A stretch of 64,000 nt of DNA from Haemophilus parainfluenzae (GTDB lineage Bacteria; Pseudomonadota; Gammaproteobacteria; Enterobacterales; Pasteurellaceae), in NCBI RefSeq assembly GCF_014931415.1, contig NZ_CP063121.1, positions 1,302,001 to 1,366,000 of the forward strand. The letters run 5' to 3'. A program made the translations under genes and the position numbers. Numbering within the stretch: the stretch's first letter is position 1; each line of letters starts with the position of its first letter. Shown one piece after another: positions 59,787-64,000 of the stretch. The notes beneath the pieces were generated by a model that saw nothing but the letters and a program-made list of their open reading frames with translations, had not been told where the DNA came from and ran no database searches.

Positions 59787-61010
59787 TTAGCAGCCACAAG
59801 CTTGTGGATTCGCTGCCGCAATTTTAGCTTTGGCTTTTTTCAAGAAGTGGCGTTCCCACCAAACTACGGCAATCAAGCAAAGAATAAGCAATCCGTAATT
59901 TACTAATAACCCGCCAACAGGGCCAAAGGATTTCAATAAGTTAAGTTTTTCATAATCTAACGCAAGCACTGGGGCAAGATCGTCCCATGCGTAGGCTAAA
60001 TAGGTTGAACCAACAACATTGCCCACACCCACCCACATAAAGTGAACTTGACCTTCCATTGAGCGATACATCCAACCGGTTTCACATCCGCCCGCTAACA
60101 CGATACCGAAGCCAAATAATAAACCACCGATAATTGCATTTGGACCCGCCCACATGATTTTGGCTGGTACGCCTAATTGAATGTAGCTAAATACGCCAAG
60201 CGTACCCACGATAATACCGAAGATGATTGCTTTTGCCATATAAGCACGGCCGGTTACCCATAAATCACGGAAAGCGGATGTAAAGCAGATTTGAGCACGT
60301 TCAATTAATAAGCCGAAAGCTAACCCACAAAGCATCGCAAAACCCAGTTTGACGGAGTTTGTCATCACATAAAGTGAAGCAATCAGGTAAGCAAAAAAGA
60401 CCACCATACCAATCCAAAAACGACGATTCGCTTGTTTTGGATCGGTTTCTTGTAATTTTGCTGCGCCTTTTTTCAATTCTAATTTCACGCGGAACATCGG
60501 AAGTAAGGTGACTTTTACCCCTGCGTAAGTGCCCACGGCAGTGGCAATAGTGAAGAACCAAGCGTGAACAGAAAATTGAGGAATGCCTGTGAAGAGAGAG
60601 GCAAGGTTGCAGCCCATTGCTAAACGTGCACCAAAACCGGCTAATGCACCCCCAATGAGGGCTTGAACAATACGACGTTTGTGCGGTTGATTACGCCATT
60701 TTACGTTGTTTGCCCAAAGAGCAGCAGAAATACACCCCGCGAACATACCTAAAATCATCACGCCATCAATACGGGTGAAGATCGTGCCTTGCATGCCGAT
60801 AATTTTATAATAGCTCCAGTCGGACACATCGACGCCTAGCGCTTGCAAAGCATGACCGCCCCAACGAGTAAATTCCCCCGTAACCGCCCAATAAGTGCCG
60901 GTTACCCCAAAGTAATAAGCTGAAATAAGCCCCGCAGCAATGACTGCCGCGACAGGATTCCAGTATTTAATCAAATAATTTTGTTTAAATTGTTGCAAAA
61001 TCTCTTTCAT
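59787..61010 (-). CDS. yedE: YedE-type membrane protein, putative selenium/sulfur transporter
   Basis: I start at ATG 61010 (MKEILQQFKQNYLIKYWNPV), giving 407 residues; the longer open frame has no supporting ribosome site, and AGGAT lies about 13 nt before this ATG. About ten membrane helices. It has the two conserved cysteine motifs of the YeeE/YedE family, RLAMGCNLASL (about 114-124) and LAGGCETGWMYR (about 301-312), and a Cys-rich C-terminus ending ACGC. YedE is thought to handle selenium or thiosulfate-type substrates; it is paired here with yedF and followed on the chromosome by moeB-moeA. Confidence 0.87.
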   Translation of the reverse strand: MKEILQQFKQNYLIKYWNPVAAVIAAGLISAYYFGVTGTYWAVTGEFTRWGGHALQALGVDVSDWSYYKIIGMQGTIFTRIDGVMILGMFAGCISAALWANNVKWRNQPHKRRIVQALIGGALAGFGARLAMGCNLASLFTGIPQFSVHAWFFTIATAVGTYAGVKVTLLPMFRVKLELKKGAAKLQETDPKQANRRFWIGMVVFFAYLIASLYVMTNSVKLGFAMLCGLAFGLLIERAQICFTSAFRDLWVTGRAYMAKAIIFGIIVGTLGVFSYIQLGVPAKIMWAGPNAIIGGLLFGFGIVLAGGCETGWMYRSMEGQVHFMWVGVGNVVGSTYLAYAWDDLAPVLALDYEKLNLLKSFGPVGGLLVNYGLLILCLIAVVWWERHFLKKAKAKIAAANPQACGC

Positions 61011-61209
61011 GAGAGAGTTAATCCTTAAACTGATGAAATGATAATTTGCAAGTGTGGTATAAAATGAAGAGATTTTTGAAGTGTCTGCCATTTTCCTATA
61101 CACAAAACTTGCGATATAAGACAAATGAATTGTCGAACAAGATAATAGCATTTGTTTTTGGGCAATGCACGAGGGGAAGGATAATTATTTGTGGGTAATT
61201 TTGAGAGAA

Positions 61210-61230
61210 GGACAGACTTGTGGTCTGTCC
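61210..61230 (-). terminator. hairpin between yedE and moeB
   Basis: GGACAGAC / GTCTGTCC, 8-bp stem, loop TTGTG, 6 nt beyond the moeB stop. There is no clean T run on the minus strand, so termination may be weak. The rest of 61011-61235 holds the promoter for yedE-yedF and no gene. Confidence 0.55.
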
Positions 61231-61235
61231 AACTA

Positions 61236-61958
61236 TTAGACGGGTAATTTCATTTCTCGGATACGCATGGTTAATCCATCGATTAGCAATAAACGTCCAC
61301 ATAAATTTGAACCGATTTTTAACCGCACTTTAATGGCTTCTAAGGCTTGAATAGAGCCAACAACGCCCACAATTGGGGCTAGTACGCCCGCCTCTACACA
61401 ACTTAAAACATTTTGCCCAAAGAGCTGGCTAAGTTGGCGATAGGTTGGGGTATTGGGTTCATAAGTAAAGACAGAAACTTGCCCTTCTAAACGGATCGCC
61501 GCACCAGAAATTAGCGGGATCTTCGCTTTTTCGCAACCACGATCGAGCGCATTACGAATATCCACGTTATCGGTACAATCTAATATCACATCAAAGTGCG
61601 GTATGATTTCCGCGAGTTTTTCTTCGGAAAGTTGTGCATTGATGGTTTCAATTTCGACATGAGGATTAATCTGCTGTAACGCGATTTTAGCCGATTCTAC
61701 TTTAGGCATATTTAATCGGCTATCAGTATGCAACACCTGACGTTGCAAATTAGAAAGCGATACGGTGTCGAAATCCAACAAGGTTAAATAACCCACGCCA
61801 GCGGCGGCAAGATATTGACTTGCTGCACAGCCTAAACCGCCCAGACCGACAATTAACATGCGGCTGTCTTTGAGTTTTTCTTGTCCGTCAAAATCAACCG
61901 CTTTTAAGATGATTTGGCGGTTATAACGCAGTTCTTCTTCGTAGCTTAATTCAGCCAT
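61236..61958 (-). CDS. moeB: molybdopterin-synthase adenylyltransferase MoeB (zinc cysteines absent)
   Basis: Adenylates the C-terminus of MoaD in molybdopterin synthesis. The 240-residue ThiF-family protein has nucleotide-binding GLGGLGCAASQYLAAAGVG (about 38-56), NLQRQ, the catalytic DCTDNVDIRN (about 126-135) and the conserved Cys in LSCVEAGV. E. coli MoeB binds structural zinc by two CxxC pairs. Here the first pair is replaced by TYRQ and the protein ends at REMKLPV before the second. Its ATG overlaps the moeA stop by 1 nt, so they are translationally coupled. Confidence 0.93.
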   Translation of the reverse strand: MAELSYEEELRYNRQIILKAVDFDGQEKLKDSRMLIVGLGGLGCAASQYLAAAGVGYLTLLDFDTVSLSNLQRQVLHTDSRLNMPKVESAKIALQQINPHVEIETINAQLSEEKLAEIIPHFDVILDCTDNVDIRNALDRGCEKAKIPLISGAAIRLEGQVSVFTYEPNTPTYRQLSQLFGQNVLSCVEAGVLAPIVGVVGSIQALEAIKVRLKIGSNLCGRLLLIDGLTMRIREMKLPV

Positions 61959-63175
61959 TATCGCCCCAATAGGTGATTAAACGGTTCAATGGTGACGATT
62001 TCGCCCGCAGCGACATTGCCGCGATCTTTTTCAAGACGAATAAAGCAGTTACTTTTCACAAAAGAACTGAATAAATGCGAGCCTTGGAAACCAACAGGGT
62101 GCACTTCAAGTTGACCATTTTCATTAATTTGATAGAAACCACGTTGGAAATCTAAACGTCCTGGTGATTTTTTCAAATTGGTTTGGGCAATTGCTTGAAA
62201 GTGCGGTTGTTTTTTCGGGTGTTTTTTACCGCTTAATTTGGCAATAGCCGGTTGAACCAATTGATAGAATGTCACTAATGCAGAAACCGGATTGCCAGGT
62301 AAACCGCAGAACCAAGCATTTTCTAATTTACCAAATGCAAATGGTTTGCCAGGTTTCATCGCAATTTTCCAGAAATTCACCTGACCGACTTTTTCTAATA
62401 CAGTTTTCGTGAAGTCAGCCTCACCCACCGAAACGCCGCCGCTTGTGATCACAAGATCTGTCTGAGCTTGTGCTTTCACAAAAGCCGTTTCAAATTCGGC
62501 TTGGTTATCTGGCAGAATACCAAAATCAAGCACATCACAATTTAATTTTTCTAGTATTAATTTCACGGTGAAACGGTTGGTATCATAAATTTGTCCTGCT
62601 TGTAATGGTTGACCGACTGGGACTAATTCATCACCGGTTGAAAGCACGGCCACTTTTAATCGTGGGTAAGCTTTGACTTCTGCGATGCCTAATGAGGCGA
62701 GTAAAGGTAAAGAAACGGCATTTAACTCATCGCCTTGATGTAATACCACATCACCTTTTTTCACATCTTCACCAATACGGCGAATATTCTGATTGGCTTT
62801 AGGCAAGGCCGCAAAGGTAACAGAACCATCTTCATTGACGGTGACCTCTTCTTGCATAACCACCGCATCGGCACCTTCAGGAATCATTGCACCCGTCATA
62901 ATTCTGACCGCACTTTGTGCTACCCATTCCCCTTGAAATGGATTACCCGCAAAGGATTTTCCCGCAACAGAAAGCGTCATGGATTGCTGTAAATCGGCTA
63001 AACGAACCGCATAGCCATCCATCGCGGAGTTATCAAAAGAAGGCACGTTAATTGGAGAAATCACATCTTCCGCACAGACACGATCCGCGGCTTCAGTTAA
63101 AGCCAGTGTTTCAGTTTTTGTTGGGAAGGGAAGTTGGTTGAGCATTTGCGCCAAGGCATCTTCAAGTGGCAACAT
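61958..63175 (-). CDS. moeA: molybdopterin molybdenumtransferase MoeA
   Basis: Inserts molybdate into adenylated molybdopterin. I start at ATG 63175 (MLPLEDALAQM, AAGGA 8 nt upstream), giving 405 residues; the upstream in-frame start lacks a ribosome site. The MoCF_biosynth core shows STGDELVPVGQPLQAGQIYD (about 188-207), TSGGVSVGEADFTK (about 250-263) and a GLPGNPVSALVTF motif (about 291-303). All typical domains are present. It is the first gene of the moeA-moeB operon, divergent from folE. Confidence 0.95.
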   Translation of the reverse strand: MLPLEDALAQMLNQLPFPTKTETLALTEAADRVCAEDVISPINVPSFDNSAMDGYAVRLADLQQSMTLSVAGKSFAGNPFQGEWVAQSAVRIMTGAMIPEGADAVVMQEEVTVNEDGSVTFAALPKANQNIRRIGEDVKKGDVVLHQGDELNAVSLPLLASLGIAEVKAYPRLKVAVLSTGDELVPVGQPLQAGQIYDTNRFTVKLILEKLNCDVLDFGILPDNQAEFETAFVKAQAQTDLVITSGGVSVGEADFTKTVLEKVGQVNFWKIAMKPGKPFAFGKLENAWFCGLPGNPVSALVTFYQLVQPAIAKLSGKKHPKKQPHFQAIAQTNLKKSPGRLDFQRGFYQINENGQLEVHPVGFQGSHLFSSFVKSNCFIRLEKDRGNVAAGEIVTIEPFNHLLGR

Positions 63176-63330
63176 AATCAATCCTTTGGGTTGAGCGAAA
63201 TAAAAGTGGATATATTGTAGCCCGAAATACAATATGAAGGAAATTAATAAATTAGGGTGATTTTTCGCATTTTACGAATAATTCATCTTTTGCTAAAATG
63301 CCGCATTATTTTTTTATAAATGGAAAGTGA

Positions 63331-63987
63331 ATGAACGCGATTTCACCTGATGCGGAAAATGTCCGCCGAGCCTTGGTAGCCAAAGGCATCGAAACCCCAA
63401 TGATTGATCCGACTCAATGTAAAGATGAGCGCCGTGCGGTGATTGCTTCGCATATGCGTGAAGTGATGAAATTGATTGGGTTAGATCTGCGTGATGATAG
63501 CCTAGAAGAAACGCCAAATCGCTTAGCTAAAATGTTTATTGATGAAATTTTCAGTGGGATGGATTATGCCAATTTCCCGAAAATGACGAAAATTAAAAAC
63601 CAAATGAAAGTGAGCGAAATGGTGCAGGTGAATGACATCACCTTGACCAGTACTTGCGAACATCATTTTGTGACGATTGATGGCAATGTTGCTGTGGCAT
63701 ATTATCCAAAAGATTGGGTAATTGGCTTGTCTAAAATCAATCGCATTGTGGCGTTTTTTGCACAGCGTCCACAAGTGCAAGAGCGTTTAACCGAACAGCT
63801 TTTAACGGCATTTCAAACCATTTTAGAAACCGATGATGTGGCAGTTTATGTGAAAGCGACACATTTCTGTGTGAAAGCTCGCGGAGTAAAAGATACCCAT
63901 AGTTATACCGTGACATCAGCCTATGGCGGGGTCTTTTTAGAAGATCGCGAAACTCGCAAAGAATTTTTATCTTCTATTCAGAAGTAA
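63331..63987 (+). CDS. folE: GTP cyclohydrolase I FolE
   Basis: First step of folate synthesis: GTP to 7,8-dihydroneopterin triphosphate. The 218-residue protein has the zinc ligands Cys and His in [12 protein letters not shown] (about 109-120) and Cys in [18 protein letters not shown] (about 177-194). The start [13 protein letters not shown] has a GGAA/AGTG-type weak ribosome site about 7 nt upstream. It is divergent from moeA across 155 nt; no terminator is seen before the window ends. Confidence 0.95.
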   Translation: MNAISPDAENVRRALVAKGIETPMIDPTQCKDERRAVIASHMREVMKLIGLDLRDDSLEETPNRLAKMFIDEIFSGMDYANFPKMTKIKNQMKVSEMVQVNDITLTSTCEHHFVTIDGNVAVAYYPKDWVIGLSKINRIVAFFAQRPQVQERLTEQLLTAFQTILETDDVAVYVKATHFCVKARGVKDTHSYTVTSAYGGVFLEDRETRKEFLSSIQK

Positions 63988-64000
63988 TGGAAAAAGCACC

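Larger units (their letters stand above)
2587..62916. repeat. DNA uptake signal sequences (USS), Haemophilus type, scattered
   Basis: The 9-mer AAGTGCGGT (or ACCGCACTT), often extended to AAAGTGCGGTCAAAAT, occurs roughly 50 times across the window, about once per 1.3 kb, on both strands. It lies inside genes (for example 2587, 4489, 6211, 14018, 19649, 36241, 53207, 56580, 62200) and as inverted pairs forming terminators (16278, 25572, 33314, 38112, 39607, 40993, 46582, 58377, 59442). Several other copies are one-base variants. Confidence 0.95.

Noticed and set aside
61011..61151. N-terminal extension of YedE by 47 residues
   Set aside because: The added sequence is not hydrophobic in family style, has no ribosome site and lies in the AT-rich promoter stretch.

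Overview
The window is 64 kb of an AT-rich gammaproteobacterial chromosome that I assign to the Pasteurellaceae, genus Haemophilus, most probably the H. parainfluenzae group. The main evidence is the DNA uptake signal sequence (USS) of the Haemophilus type, AAGTGCGGT and its complement, which I count roughly 50 times. Supporting evidence is a gene set that reads as Haemophilus orthologues (a PAS-less ArcB, nagK, lpoA/yraN/diaA/dolP, pxpABC, nrdAB, pntAB). Genus-level assignment is from my knowledge of these families; species is inference.

Layout. 1-2094: end of an rRNA operon (3' part of 23S, 5S, terminator). 2156-9494: arcB, tmcA, a small overlapping CxxC protein, mfd. 9546-16172: gltS, then a leftward parE-nirK-parC cluster in which a copper nitrite reductase with a Tat signal sits between the two topoisomerase IV genes. 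16368-25560: queC behind a preQ1-I riboswitch, a 47-residue lipoprotein, ribA, pgpB, nagK, an AGCS amino-acid/sodium symporter, bcr, rsuA, a DUF1919 gene and a single-domain malic enzyme. 25695-34353: an LtaS-like phosphotransferase, ytfE (iron-sulfur repair), a membrane-anchored EEP-fold protein, pepA, lptF-lptG, fbp. 34563-38096: the 5-oxoprolinase operon pxpB-pxpC-pxpA with an NRAMP-fold transporter that lacks the metal-binding motif. 38232-46363: a patatin-like lipoprotein, a zinc methionine-synthase-like gene behind MetJ-type boxes, lysS, nrdB and nrdA (tandem NrdR boxes). 46639-53585: dolP, then a rearranged block: diaA-yraN-(3' lpoA fragment), yeiH, (3' sapF fragment), a second diverged diaA-yraN and intact lpoA, then rsmI. 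53668-58354: tldD and pntAB (consensus CRP site). 58503-59387: tandem duplicated small lipoproteins. 59477-63987: yedF, yedE, moeB, moeA, folE.

How the genes fit together. Several genes point to life with changing oxygen: ArcB, Cu nitrite reductase, YtfE, FNR-type palindromes upstream of fbp/pxpB and ytfE, and a molybdenum cofactor plus presumed selenium cluster. Most intergenic terminators are inverted pairs of USS, so competence signals double as transcription terminators.

The feature most worth a second look is the 46.6-52.7 kb block. A diverged duplication of diaA-yraN-lpoA' flanks a segment (yeiH plus truncated sapF) from another locus. This looks like the scar of natural transformation or single-crossover integration and leaves two non-identical DiaA and YraN paralogues. 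I found no CRISPR array, prophage, insertion sequence or tRNA gene.
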